This document shows, in pieces, positions 27,298 to 36,260 of a stretch of 64,000 nt of DNA. Source of the stretch: CAJQLB01 sp041392065. Its GTDB lineage: Bacteria > Bacteroidota > Bacteroidia > Flavobacteriales > Flavobacteriaceae. Position 1 is the first letter of the stretch. The number at the start of each line of letters is the position of its first letter. The notes below the pieces were generated by a model. That model saw only the letters and a list, made by a program, of their open reading frames with translations. It did not search any database and had not been told where the DNA came from. Position numbers and translations under genes: made by a program. The stretch lies in contig JAWKMU010000001.1 of the NCBI GenBank assembly GCA_041392065.1, forward strand, positions 372,001 through 436,000, given 5' to 3'.

Positions 27298-30200
27298 CTA
27301 TCGTTTTAATGTAAAATGGCTTTTAAACACACGACCATCTTGCAATTTCACATGGAACCAATAATCACTGGAAGGTAATGGTTGCCCATTAAACGTACCA
27401 TCCCAACCAATACTTGTTGGAGAGAGTTGTTTTAAGAGTTTACCATAACGATCAAAAATATAAACAATGCTTTCAATCTGAGAGCTGTGATTTAAACCAT
27501 ACACTTGCCAAGTGTCATGATAACCATCTCCATTAGGCGTGAGGAATTTAGGGAAACCAATTACGGAAACGATATCTTCAACAATACCACAATTGTTTTT
27601 ATCTCTAACATAAACCGTGTGAAGTCCAGGAGGCACGTTCTCAAACACATTGCTGTCTTGATAAGGTCCATTAATATTATTAAGAGAAAACTCATAATTG
27701 CCTTCACCAGAGACAAACACAGTAATCATGTTGTTTGAAGTAGCATCAACCACTTCAACATCATCAATAGTAGCAATGTTTGAAGGAAGCACAACAATGG
27801 TTCTATCTTTAGAGCAACCATTGGCATTGGTCACTGTAACCGAATAGGTGGCAGCTGCATTAATGTCAATTTCATAAGTATCTTCACCTGTTGACCATGC
27901 ATAGCTAAAATCGTTAGGATTTCCAGACACTAAACCAGCGTTTAAAGTAATAGTATCAGGAAATGTATTTAAGCAATAAATGGTTTCATCTTCAATTTCA
28001 ATATTTGGAAGTTGATGAACAGTTAATTGCACTTCGTTAATTCCATAACACGCATTATCGTCTTCAACACGAACGTAAATAGTCTGGAAATAAGCCACAG
28101 TGTTAGTGAAGTTTATAGGCAACGGATTGATTTCAAGCAAGGCATCTTGTGCTGTTTCGTAGTAGTTAAGGGTTACACCAGCAGGAGTTCCACCTAAAAC
28201 GGTTGCATCAGCTTGAGAGAGGTCAAACTCATAAAAACCATCTTCAACACCATCATCATCGCAAGTAAATAGAGCGGCATCATTAGCTGTTGTAGCACTT
28301 ACATCAAGGGTTAATTCGGCAAGTCTGTAGCAACCAGTGACATCATTGACAATTCTAACATTAATGATTTGCGGATTTACTGTATTACTAAATGATGAAC
28401 CATCAATTTCGTTGGTGTTACTTTGAGCATCTGCTAACGACAAATAAAAATGAGTTGAAAGATCTTGAGCACTTGCGGTAATTGCATCATGAGCTTCAGT
28501 TAAATTAAAAAGTGTAAAGCCATCTGGATTTCCATCATAATCACATTGAAACAATAGCGCATCAAAAACCACAGGAAGCGGATTTACTATAATATTGAAA
28601 GAAGTTGTGTCGTAACAATCAGTATTTAATACATTTTCTATTCTAACAAAGATTTGTTGTGTGTTCGGTACTGTATTGTAATAGGTTGCTGGCAATGCAT
28701 TAGCACCAGAATCAGCATCTAATTGTGAAGCATGATAGGTAATATTATATGCTGAAGCATCTTGTGAACCAAGTACAAGTGCATCCAAATCTGAAAGTTC
28801 TGTGGTGACTTGTCCATTAGTATCATTGCCATCTGCATCATCATCACAGACTTCAATGTCTGCAAGTGTATTAGCTGTTGGTGTATTAAACACTTCTATA
28901 TTAAATGAAGTTGTATCAAAACAATCTGACGAATTATTATTTTGAATCCTTACATAAATGGTTTGCGGATTGCTAACCGTTTGATAAGGCATAGTAATGG
29001 CATTCACATTATTAATAGCATCATCTGAGCTTATAAAATATTGCACATTAAAGGTTGTAGCATCTTGAGTACCAATCACTGTGGCATCATATAAAGCATT
29101 AAAATCAAAACTGAAAAAGCCATCGTTATCATCATCGCAAACTTCAATATCAGGAACTGGATTTACATAAGGTAAATCAATCACTGCCATATCGAAGGAT
29201 GTTTTAGTGTAACAGTCTGTATTTTGATTGTTTTCAACTCTAACAACAATAGGAATTGGAGAAGGTATCGTGTTGTAATAAGGGCTTGCTATTGGATTTA
29301 TTCTATTATCTGCATCAAAATGAGAATGATGATATGTCACAGTAAACAAGCTTGGGTCTTGTCCATTTAAGAAAAATGGAGTTAAGGCTTCTAAATCTGT
29401 TTCAACTTGACCATTTTGCTGGTCACCATCTGCATCATCATCACAAACTAAAAGGTCTTCTCTTTCTTGTGTGGTTGGCATGTCAAAAATCTCTATAAAA
29501 AATGATGTCGTATCATAACAACCATCATAACCTATGCTTTGAATTCTTGCAAAAATTTCTTGAGGATTGCTTGTGTTTACATAAGGGCTTGTGATTTCAT
29601 TTGTATTATTATCAGCATCAGCTTGAGATTCAAAATATTTTACTTCAAAAACAGTTGGATCCTGAGCACCTAATATTTCTATGTCTTTATCAGTAAAATC
29701 AAAAACTTCTTGACCATCATCACCTTCATCACCACAATAATTAATATCGCTTATTGGATTAGCAACAGGAACTTCAAAGTAAGACACTAAAGCTTCACCA
29801 TCAAAAGTTTCACAAGCACCATTATTAAATTCAATGTGTAAGGTATAAAGACCAGGATCTGTAACCACCAAATCAAAATCTGATTCTGGTAATAATACTC
29901 CATCTTTCATCCAGGTATAAACAGCTCCAGGATAGTCTTGATAACCTAAGGTATAGGTTTCACCAATACAAAGAGAAAGTTCTGTGGAGCTCACTCCATT
30001 TTGAATGATATCTATTTTATCATTAAAAAAAGACTGGATAAAAGGTGGTAAGCCTTGTCTTGAAAGGTTTGGAGATAAATCTACAGCATTATGAGTATAA
30101 ACTACAGCAGCTCCAACCGCATTAGGGTTTTCAATGACACCTAAAAAAGATAATCCTTGGTTGTAAGTTGCACTAAGTGATCTATATATTTTTCCATCAG

Positions 30201-31203
30201 GACCTAACTGTAAGGAACCTCTATAAAGTTGACGTTGATCCACTCTATATTCGGAAGCTTGTATATCAGCTGCCTCTAAATTAAATTGAGTTAAAGAGGA
30301 TTGATGGCTTGATGGATTTTCACTTCCAGGACCTAAAAAATCATTTGATGAATGCACATATAGCAATTGGCTATTTTGGGAAAATTCAACACCATAAGGT
30401 GAGGGAGAAAAAGAGTTAATTCTGAGTTCAACTTGATTGGAAAACAATCCAGTACTAGCATCAAAATCATATAGATAAAGGGCACTTGGTGAAATATTAC
30501 CTGCCATGTTAGCTGAAATAAATTTAGTACCATCAGGAGACACTTTTATTGATCCTCTTTCACCACTAATATTTATTGGAAATGTTGATTTTATTGATGT
30601 TATATTGACTCCAGCAGTGGACACTTCATAGGAATGGTAAGTGTTAAAAATACTGCTTAATCCATCTTCGGATGCAAATGTAATGACCCAAATGGATTGA
30701 GAAGCACAGTCTTTTAAAACAGCTGTAATTTTTTCAGAACAATTTTGTAATAAATTAATGTTTTTTAAAGTAATATCGCCTAAACCTCCATCTAATGCCA
30801 TATCTACCTCAGAATAATTAAAACCAAAATCTGTTTGATCTACTGCAGCAGTATCAACAGTAAAGATATAGTATATGTTTGCGTCTCCTGGTTTTGGAAC
30901 AACTAAAGCTGATTGCGTGCTTGAAGAGTCACCAAACAATCCGGTTCCATTAGGCATTAGTTGGTGGTTTCTGTTGTATACTAAAGTTCCATCAGTATAA
31001 AACAGCAAGTTACCATTAGTGTCAGAAATGGTCGTACAGCCTTCAACTGTGCTTAGCTGCCCTCCATCAATAGAACCAATTAAATTCCCAGTATTATCAA
31101 ATTGAATGCCTGCATTCTGACCAAAATACCAGTTTGCGGCTTCGTTTTGAGCTGACAAATTAACCCAAAGTATGAGGGAAACTATGAGGAGAATCTTTTT
31201 CAT
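27298..31203 (-). CDS. T9SS type-B surface protein with N-terminal propeller (6 repeats)
   Basis: The 1301-residue protein has a signal peptide (residues 1-18, ending NLSAQ). Residues about 20-400 form a propeller-like domain (NWYFGQNAGIQFD, GNLLFYTDGTLVYNRNHQLM, SPDGTKFISANMAG, GPDGKIYRSLS), as in many gliding-associated Bacteroidota proteins. An Ig-like unit (YTWMKDGVLLPESD), six CDDD-x-DG repeats, a second Ig-like unit (YAWSTGEDTY) and the CHU_C type-B tail follow, ending SHFTLKR. It is the first gene of a two-gene unit; the second starts 1 base after its stop. Expected location is the cell surface through the T9SS. Asp-rich loops suggest metal binding (inference). Confidence 0.85.
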   Translation of the reverse strand: MKKILLIVSLILWVNLSAQNEAANWYFGQNAGIQFDNTGNLIGSIDGGQLSTVEGCTTISDTNGNLLFYTDGTLVYNRNHQLMPNGTGLFGDSSSTQSALVVPKPGDANIYYIFTVDTAAVDQTDFGFNYSEVDMALDGGLGDITLKNINLLQNCSEKITAVLKDCASQSIWVITFASEDGLSSIFNTYHSYEVSTAGVNITSIKSTFPINISGERGSIKVSPDGTKFISANMAGNISPSALYLYDFDASTGLFSNQVELRINSFSPSPYGVEFSQNSQLLYVHSSNDFLGPGSENPSSHQSSLTQFNLEAADIQASEYRVDQRQLYRGSLQLGPDGKIYRSLSATYNQGLSFLGVIENPNAVGAAVVYTHNAVDLSPNLSRQGLPPFIQSFFNDKIDIIQNGVSSTELSLCIGETYTLGYQDYPGAVYTWMKDGVLLPESDFDLVVTDPGLYTLHIEFNNGACETFDGEALVSYFEVPVANPISDINYCGDEGDDGQEVFDFTDKDIEILGAQDPTVFEVKYFESQADADNNTNEITSPYVNTSNPQEIFARIQSIGYDGCYDTTSFFIEIFDMPTTQEREDLLVCDDDADGDQQNGQVETDLEALTPFFLNGQDPSLFTVTYHHSHFDADNRINPIASPYYNTIPSPIPIVVRVENNQNTDCYTKTSFDMAVIDLPYVNPVPDIEVCDDDNDGFFSFDFNALYDATVIGTQDATTFNVQYFISSDDAINNVNAITMPYQTVSNPQTIYVRIQNNNSSDCFDTTSFNIEVFNTPTANTLADIEVCDDDADGNDTNGQVTTELSDLDALVLGSQDASAYNITYHASQLDADSGANALPATYYNTVPNTQQIFVRIENVLNTDCYDTTSFNIIVNPLPVVFDALLFQCDYDGNPDGFTLFNLTEAHDAITASAQDLSTHFYLSLADAQSNTNEIDGSSFSNTVNPQIINVRIVNDVTGCYRLAELTLDVSATTANDAALFTCDDDGVEDGFYEFDLSQADATVLGGTPAGVTLNYYETAQDALLEINPLPINFTNTVAYFQTIYVRVEDDNACYGINEVQLTVHQLPNIEIEDETIYCLNTFPDTITLNAGLVSGNPNDFSYAWSTGEDTYEIDINAAATYSVTVTNANGCSKDRTIVVLPSNIATIDDVEVVDATSNNMITVFVSGEGNYEFSLNNINGPYQDSNVFENVPPGLHTVYVRDKNNCGIVEDIVSVIGFPKFLTPNGDGYHDTWQVYGLNHSSQIESIVYIFDRYGKLLKQLSPTSIGWDGTFNGQPLPSSDYWFHVKLQDGRVFKSHFTLKR

Positions 31204-31230
31204 TTATAAGCAATGTAGCTTATAAATATA

Positions 31231-32058
31231 TTACAAATCTCTCTTTTTTAATAATCTGTACGATAAAAAGATAAAAAGAGCAGTCCAACCTAACACAATA
31301 GCCAACTCATACCAATGCACTGCATAATCGTATGCAATCTCAGTTTTGTCTGGAAATTTGGTCATAACAATACGTTGAATAGGTTGATCTATGAGTTTGT
31401 ACATAGACTCTAAAGGCATATAATTTTTAACACTAAAAGCTTTGTCTGCATCGTTAAAAATTTCGTAAGCTCCCCAAAACACTAGCCATTCAACTATGTA
31501 TAACACAAACAAAAAGGCTAAAGCAAAAGCAGAACGTTTTACAAGCATTCCAAAAAATAAACATAGACTGAAAAAACCTAATAGTTTTACAAAATAAGCT
31601 AATAAAAACTCTATCTCCTTAATAATAATATTAAACTCAGTATAGCTCGAATAGTAAAGACCAATAAAAAATGTAGCAAGACCAATTAATATTGTAGCAC
31701 ATAAGGAGAAAAATACGATTGTATAAAATTTAGATAGTATAAACTCTTTTTTACTCAAACCATCAATTAAGTTTTGTTTAAGCGTTTTATTGCTATACTC
31801 ATTACCAATCATACTCACTACCACAATGGCAAAGAAAAATTTAAAATACGATGCAAAAAACGTTGTGATGTGCCAAATAATTGGGAAATTAAAAATACCA
31901 AGCTCACCAAGTTCTAAAGTGAAAATACCAAAGAAATTAATTTTTATAGACGATAGTACTAATACTGTAAAAGGTAAAATAAAGGATATAAATATGAGGA
32001 CTTTACTTGTTCTATTCAGTAAAAGTTTTTGTAATTCAAGTTGTAAAAGACGAAGCAT
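31231..32058 (-). CDS. ABC-2 type transporter permease subunit
   Basis: A 275-residue membrane protein with six predicted helices (about residues 20-35, 55-75, 105-135, 150-175, 180-200 and 250-268) and a large loop between helices 5 and 6. The EYSNKTLKQNLIDGLSKKEF stretch after the second helix is the typical coupling segment of ABC-2 permeases that pair with NatA/CcmA-like ATPases. The ATPase gene lies 13 bases upstream on the same strand, so the two form one exporter. Substrate is unknown. Confidence 0.85.
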   Translation of the reverse strand: MLRLLQLELQKLLLNRTSKVLIFISFILPFTVLVLSSIKINFFGIFTLELGELGIFNFPIIWHITTFFASYFKFFFAIVVVSMIGNEYSNKTLKQNLIDGLSKKEFILSKFYTIVFFSLCATILIGLATFFIGLYYSSYTEFNIIIKEIEFLLAYFVKLLGFFSLCLFFGMLVKRSAFALAFLFVLYIVEWLVFWGAYEIFNDADKAFSVKNYMPLESMYKLIDQPIQRIVMTKFPDKTEIAYDYAVHWYELAIVLGWTALFIFLSYRLLKKRDL

Positions 32059-32071
32059 TTTGATTGATTTT

Positions 32072-32971
32072 TTATTGGTTATTGTCTGTTAATTGTAAGA
32101 ACTGTTCTTCTAAACTTTCCTTACGTTTTACAAGATGTGAAAGTGTGATTCCTTTTTCGAACATCAATTTGTTAAAGGTTGCAGCTTCCATTGGGTCATT
32201 TAAAAATGCAGTAATTAAACCATCTGCAACTTTAATTTTACCAAATGAATCATCCTTTTCTAGGATACTAAGTAGTTCATCTTTTTTATCGGTTTTCAAT
32301 TCAAAAAAGCCATGACTTGAAATCATTTCATCTACGCGACCTGAATATAATTTTACACCTTTTCTTAAAACAACAACATGCGAACATACTTTTTCAACTT
32401 CGTCTAAAAGGTGAGATGCTAAAAGTATGGTTGTGCCTTGGTTGGCTATTACTTTTATGAGCTGTCTGATTTGATGAATCCCTTGAGGATCTAATCCGTT
32501 TGTTGGTTCGTCAAGTATTAAAATTTCTGGATCATTTAAAAGAGCAGAAGCAATAGCAAGACGTTGCTTCATCCCTAAGGAATAGGTTTTAAACTTGCTG
32601 TTTTTGCGTTCGGTTAAACCTACAACTTCAAGTTTTTCGTCAATTTTATCGTGTGGCACACCTTTAATTTTACATACAAGTTTAAGGTTGTCGTAAGCAG
32701 ACATGTAAGGGTAAAAGTTAGGACGCTCAATAATGGCTCCAACCTTTTTTAAGGCATCGTGAGTTGACACAGTACCATCAAACCACTTAAAATTTCCAGA
32801 AGTTTTATTTACAACGTTTAGAACAATACCTAATGTAGTAGATTTTCCGCTACCATTTGGTCCAAGTATTCCGTAAACATTGCCTTTATTTATTGTAAAT
32901 GAGAGATCACTTACAGCTGTGAGGTAACCAAACTTTTTTGTAAGGTTATTAATCGTTAAAATGGGTTCCAA
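32072..32971 (-). CDS. ABC transporter ATP-binding protein
   Basis: The 299-residue protein shows Walker A (GPNGSGKST, residues 37-45), Q-loop region, ABC signature (YSLGMKQRLA), Walker B (ILILDEPTNGLDP) and the H-loop (LASHLLDEV). The C-terminal 80 residues are the accessory domain seen in the NatA/BcrA exporter subfamily. It starts with TTG at 32971; there is no in-frame ATG between that codon and the upstream stop, so TTG is accepted. It energises the permease encoded immediately downstream. The transported compound cannot be deduced. Confidence 0.92.
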   Translation of the reverse strand: MEPILTINNLTKKFGYLTAVSDLSFTINKGNVYGILGPNGSGKSTTLGIVLNVVNKTSGNFKWFDGTVSTHDALKKVGAIIERPNFYPYMSAYDNLKLVCKIKGVPHDKIDEKLEVVGLTERKNSKFKTYSLGMKQRLAIASALLNDPEILILDEPTNGLDPQGIHQIRQLIKVIANQGTTILLASHLLDEVEKVCSHVVVLRKGVKLYSGRVDEMISSHGFFELKTDKKDELLSILEKDDSFGKIKVADGLITAFLNDPMEAATFNKLMFEKGITLSHLVKRKESLEEQFLQLTDNNQ

Positions 32972-33060
32972 TTTATGTATTTGATTGATTAGTTATACAA
33001 GTATGACGATAGGACTAAAAAATTGTTACAATCAAATTTAAATCGAAGTAAAAAATCTGA

Positions 33061-33576
33061 CTAATTCCAGTTTTCGTCAAAATCTAAATCTTCATAGTCA
33101 TCTACGTCAAATTCATCGTTGTAGGCATCAAAGTCATCATCAGTTTCTGCGCTAAATTCTTTTATTGGAGCTTCTGTTGGAATTTGACCATGTACAAACA
33201 TTAGGTTTGGATAATCTGCTCCTTCAGCTTCGTCAACAATTTCGCCAAGTTCAACAAAAAATGTCCACATACTTAAAAAATCATAAACATAAATAAGTTT
33301 TGTATTGTCTTCATCAGCGACTGACTCAATTGTTGTTTCGTGCATTAATTTTACAGATTCGTAGCCATCGCTCATATCAAACAAAGACACTTCTTCGCCT
33401 TGATTCCAATCATCATCACTGATGTAAAAAGATGCCATTTCAGAACCATCAAACCCAAAAGATTGCGTAATAGCATTGTGTAAATCTTCAAGTGTATCAG
33501 TTTTTCTGATTTCTATGTCTCTAAAAATATCGTCTTCAGTATCGTTGTCAAGGATGATTCTAAATCTGTAAATCAT
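33061..33576 (-). CDS. plasmid pRiA4b ORF-3 family protein (TnpR-passenger-like)
   Basis: The 171-residue protein starts MIYRFRIILDNDTEDDIFRDIE and contains TLEDLHNAITQSFGFD and ASFYISDDDWNQGEE, hallmarks of the pRiA4b ORF-3-like/IS1096 passenger domain. In databases this name reflects where the family was first seen, not mobility; here it is an ordinary chromosomal gene. The last 60 residues are extremely acidic (runs of Asp and Glu ending DFDENWN), giving a strongly negative protein. An RNA- or protein-binding role is possible; none is established. A TACCTTTG promoter element lies 18 bases upstream. Confidence 0.75.
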   Translation of the reverse strand: MIYRFRIILDNDTEDDIFRDIEIRKTDTLEDLHNAITQSFGFDGSEMASFYISDDDWNQGEEVSLFDMSDGYESVKLMHETTIESVADEDNTKLIYVYDFLSMWTFFVELGEIVDEAEGADYPNLMFVHGQIPTEAPIKEFSAETDDDFDAYNDEFDVDDYEDLDFDENWN

Positions 33577-33593
33577 TGTAATAAATTAAGTTG

Positions 33594-33601
33594 CAAAGGT
33601 A
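33594..33601 (-). promoter_or_regulatory. -7 element TACCTTTG before the pRiA4b-like gene
   Basis: The minus strand reads TACCTTTG, an exact TAnnTTTG match, 18 bases before the ATG at 33576. No convincing -33 TTG was found at the usual spacing. Confidence 0.5.
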
Positions 33602-33614
33602 AGTTTTTTTTGAA

Positions 33615-34637
33615 TTATTTACTGAATCTATGAAGCGTAAATGTCATGATTGACAATAAAACAAAGGCTCCAACTTGATGCGTAACACCAAGCCAAACAG
33701 GAACTTGCATAACAATAGTTAATACACCTAATAAAAACTGAACACCAACCATAATCAGTAATAAATTCACGCCTTTTTTTTGGTAATGTGTAAGACTAAG
33801 TTTTTTGGATTTATACCAAATAATAAAAATAGCAGCAACAACAAAATAAGCTAAGATTCTATGTACAAACTGTACACCACTTTTACCTTCTATAAAGTTT
33901 TTATAAAGAGGGTTTTGCTCAATATAAACAGTTTCATGCATAAACTTACCCTCGCTCATCATTGGCCAATGGTTGTGTATAAAACCAGCATCTAAGCCAG
34001 CCACAAAAGCACCATAAACAATTTGTAAAAGAAGAATCCCTAAACCAAAACGAATCAGATTTCTGAAACTTTTATTGATGTCTTTTTTATTTGGGAACAT
34101 TAAATCTAAGGCCACCCAAAAGGTGTAGGCAAAGGTGATAAAAGCCGTTGTAAGGTGAGCAGCCAATCTGTAGTGACTTACATCTGGATTATCGACCAAG
34201 CCGCTTTTTACCATATACCAACCTAAAAATCCTTGAAATCCTCCTAAAATTAAGAGAATAATAGATTTCTTTATGGTTGGTTTTGTAAGTTGTTTTCTGA
34301 TTAGGAAATAAAGAAACGGAACAATAAAAACCAAACCAATAAAACGACCAATAACGCGATGCAACCATTCCCAGAAATAGATATCCTTAAAATCTTCTAA
34401 ATCGAAATGATTATTGAGTTTTTGATACTCAGGATATTGTTTGTAAAGCTCAAAGGCTTCATTCCATTCAGCTTCATTCATTGGTGGAATGGTTCCAGAA
34501 ATGAGCTTGTAATTTGAAATGGAAAGTCCAGAATGTGTTAATCTTGTAATGCCACCAACTATGACCATGATAAAAATGAGAAGGCAGCCTGTAAGTAGCC
34601 AATAAATGACAGTTTTGTTATCTTTTTTTTGTTTCAA
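33615..34637 (-). CDS. ctaA: heme A synthase (COX15/CtaA family)
   Basis: The 340-residue protein has eight predicted membrane helices and the conserved histidines of CtaA/COX15: RLTHSGLS (His 35), WEWLHRVIGR, SHYRLAAHLTTAF, VQFHRILAYF and GVTHQVGAF. It oxidises the heme O methyl group to make heme A for cytochrome oxidase. The frame opens with TTG at 34637; the nearest in-frame upstream codon is a stop at 34652, and the first ATG (residue 24) would cut into helix 1, so the TTG start is preferred. That TTG lies in the first unit of an 8-bp tandem array. Confidence 0.9.
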   Translation of the reverse strand: MKQKKDNKTVIYWLLTGCLLIFIMVIVGGITRLTHSGLSISNYKLISGTIPPMNEAEWNEAFELYKQYPEYQKLNNHFDLEDFKDIYFWEWLHRVIGRFIGLVFIVPFLYFLIRKQLTKPTIKKSIILLILGGFQGFLGWYMVKSGLVDNPDVSHYRLAAHLTTAFITFAYTFWVALDLMFPNKKDINKSFRNLIRFGLGILLLQIVYGAFVAGLDAGFIHNHWPMMSEGKFMHETVYIEQNPLYKNFIEGKSGVQFVHRILAYFVVAAIFIIWYKSKKLSLTHYQKKGVNLLLIMVGVQFLLGVLTIVMQVPVWLGVTHQVGAFVLLSIMTFTLHRFSK

Positions 34638-34718
34638 AGTTTCAGAGTTTCAGAGTTTCAAAGTTTCAGAGTTTCAGAGTTTTAGAGTTTCAAAGTTACA
34701 GAGTTACAGAGTTTCAAA
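34631..34718. repeat. 8-bp tandem repeat array (GTTTCARA x 11)
   Basis: Eleven contiguous 8-base units run from 34631 to 34718: GTTTCAAA, GTTTCAGA twice, GTTTCAAA, GTTTCAGA twice, GTTTTAGA, GTTTCAAA, GTTACAGA twice, GTTTCAAA. The array fills most of the 135-base gap between the CCA-enzyme gene and ctaA; the rest (34719-34772) holds degenerate GTCAC/ACTTAGC units. Its first unit contains the TTG start of ctaA. An exact 8-bp period could change by slippage. Confidence 0.9.
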
Positions 34719-34772
34719 GTCAGTATTTTTTGTTTTATTATTACTATGTCACCTTACTACTGTGCATCTTTG

Positions 34773-36191
34773 TCACTTAGCTACTTTTAATCCAAGTTTT
34801 TTGCCTGTTTCTAGCATTAGTTTATAGGCAGCTTCATATTCATTAGGTATTTCTCCTTCTAAAATGGCTTCCTTAATGGTTTCTTTTATGAGTCCAATTT
34901 CTCGTGATGGCTTTAAGTTGAAGGTTTTTATAATGTCTTCTCCAGAAATTGGAGGTTGGAAATTACGAACACGATCACGCTCTTCAACTTCTACAATTTT
35001 ATCCCTTACTAGTTTAAAGTTGTTGTGGTATTTTTTAAATTTTTTAGGGTTTTTGGTGGTAATATCTGCCTCACATAATGTCATTAAGTCATCTACATAA
35101 TCTCCAGCATCAAAAACCAAACGTCTTACAGCAGAGTCAGTCACTTCATCTTGAGCCAGCACAATTGGTCGTGAACTTAAAAAAACTAATTTCTGTACAT
35201 ATTTCATTTTATCATTAAGAGGCATTTTTAATCTTTTAAATAAATGATACACCATTTTAGCTCCTTCAAATTCGTGAGTATGAAAGGTCCATCCAACTTT
35301 TTTACTGAATTTTTTTGTTGGTGCTTTACCAATGTCATGCAATAAAGCTGCCCAACGTAACCATACATTGTTTGTATGTTCTGAAATATTATCAACCACT
35401 TCTAAGGTATGGTAAAAGTTGTCTTTGTGTCTTTGTCCTTCTACTTCATCTATGCCTTTTAAAGCTGTAAGTTCTGGTAAAAAATGGTTGAGCAATCCTG
35501 TTTTTTCTAATAATAAAAATCCTTTAGAAGGTGTTTTGCTTTCAAGAATTTTGTTTAGTTCTACAACGATGCGTTCGTTTGTGATGATATTAATGCGTTC
35601 ATTGTTTTTTGAAATGGCATCTAAGGATTCTTTTTCAATTTCAAAATCCAACTGTGTAGCAAAACGAATGGCTCTGAGCATTCGTAAAGGGTCGTCACTA
35701 TAGGTAATTTCTGGATTTAAAGGTGTACGAATGATTTTATCATTTAAATCTTTTACACCATTAAAAGGATCGAGCAAATCACCAAAATTAGATTCAGATA
35801 ATGATAAGGCTAATGCATTAATAGTAAAATCACGTCTGTTTTGGTCATCTTCAAGAGTGCCATTTTCAACAACAGGATTTCTACTATGCTCGTTATAACT
35901 TTCTTTTCTGGCACCAACAAATTCAATTTCTAAGTCTTCAAAACGCAACATCGCTGTTCCATAGGTTTTGAAAATCTGAACTTTGGGTTGGTTTGGAAGT
36001 TTTTTGGCAACTGCTTTAGCAAGCTCAATACCACTACCAATGGCGACAATATCAATATCTTTATGAGAACCACGATTTAACAAAAAATCACGAACAAAGC
36101 CACCAATAACGTAAGCATCAACGTTGAGTACTTTTGCTGCTTCGGCAATGATTTTAAAAATTTTGTGATCGAGTGCTTTTTTGTAGTTCAT
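34773..36191 (-). CDS. cca: CCA tRNA nucleotidyltransferase (HD domain)
   Basis: Start is set at ATG 36191 (MNYKKALDHKIFKI); a longer frame from TTG 36200 adds only three residues. The polymerase-beta-type nucleotidyltransferase head is clear: GGFVRDFLLNR (residues about 30-40) and DIDIVAIG, which bind metal and the triphosphate. RRDFTINALA and DPLRMLRAIRFA mark the neck, and LLHDIGKAPTK is the HD-domain motif of class II enzymes. It adds or repairs the 3' CCA of tRNAs, and here also would finish the tmRNA at 579, whose end is not encoded. About 472 residues, the usual size for Bacteroidota. Confidence 0.93.
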   Translation of the reverse strand: MNYKKALDHKIFKIIAEAAKVLNVDAYVIGGFVRDFLLNRGSHKDIDIVAIGSGIELAKAVAKKLPNQPKVQIFKTYGTAMLRFEDLEIEFVGARKESYNEHSRNPVVENGTLEDDQNRRDFTINALALSLSESNFGDLLDPFNGVKDLNDKIIRTPLNPEITYSDDPLRMLRAIRFATQLDFEIEKESLDAISKNNERINIITNERIVVELNKILESKTPSKGFLLLEKTGLLNHFLPELTALKGIDEVEGQRHKDNFYHTLEVVDNISEHTNNVWLRWAALLHDIGKAPTKKFSKKVGWTFHTHEFEGAKMVYHLFKRLKMPLNDKMKYVQKLVFLSSRPIVLAQDEVTDSAVRRLVFDAGDYVDDLMTLCEADITTKNPKKFKKYHNNFKLVRDKIVEVEERDRVRNFQPPISGEDIIKTFNLKPSREIGLIKETIKEAILEGEIPNEYEAAYKLMLETGKKLGLKVAK

Positions 36192-36199
36192 GATGATCA

Positions 36200-36258
36200 A
36201 ATTTCAAGCACCAAATTCCAATTGGTATTTTTGGATTTTGGAATTTGAAAATGGGAAT
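36200..36258. repeat. low-complexity AATT-rich linker between cca and tsaC
   Basis: The 59 bases contain repeated AATTCC/GGAATTT-type words (CCAAATTCCAATTGG, TTGGATTTTGGAATTTG, GGGAATTTTT) with no gene. It is the same style as the TTGGAATTT words at 16582-16605. Confidence 0.45.
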
Positions 36259-36260
36259 TT

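Noticed and set aside
33061..33576. Mobile-element gene because of the name 'IS1096 passenger TnpR family'
   Set aside because: The name is historical; no transposase, inverted repeats or target duplication surround this chromosomal gene.
34631..34718. CRISPR-like repeat array
   Set aside because: Units are 8 bases and contiguous, without spacers; no cas genes in the window.
34606..34827. 73-codon plus-strand frame over the ctaA/cca spacer
   Set aside because: It is a translation of the 8-bp repeat array (recurring VSEFQSF-like units) and is antisense to ctaA and cca ends; no gene evidence.
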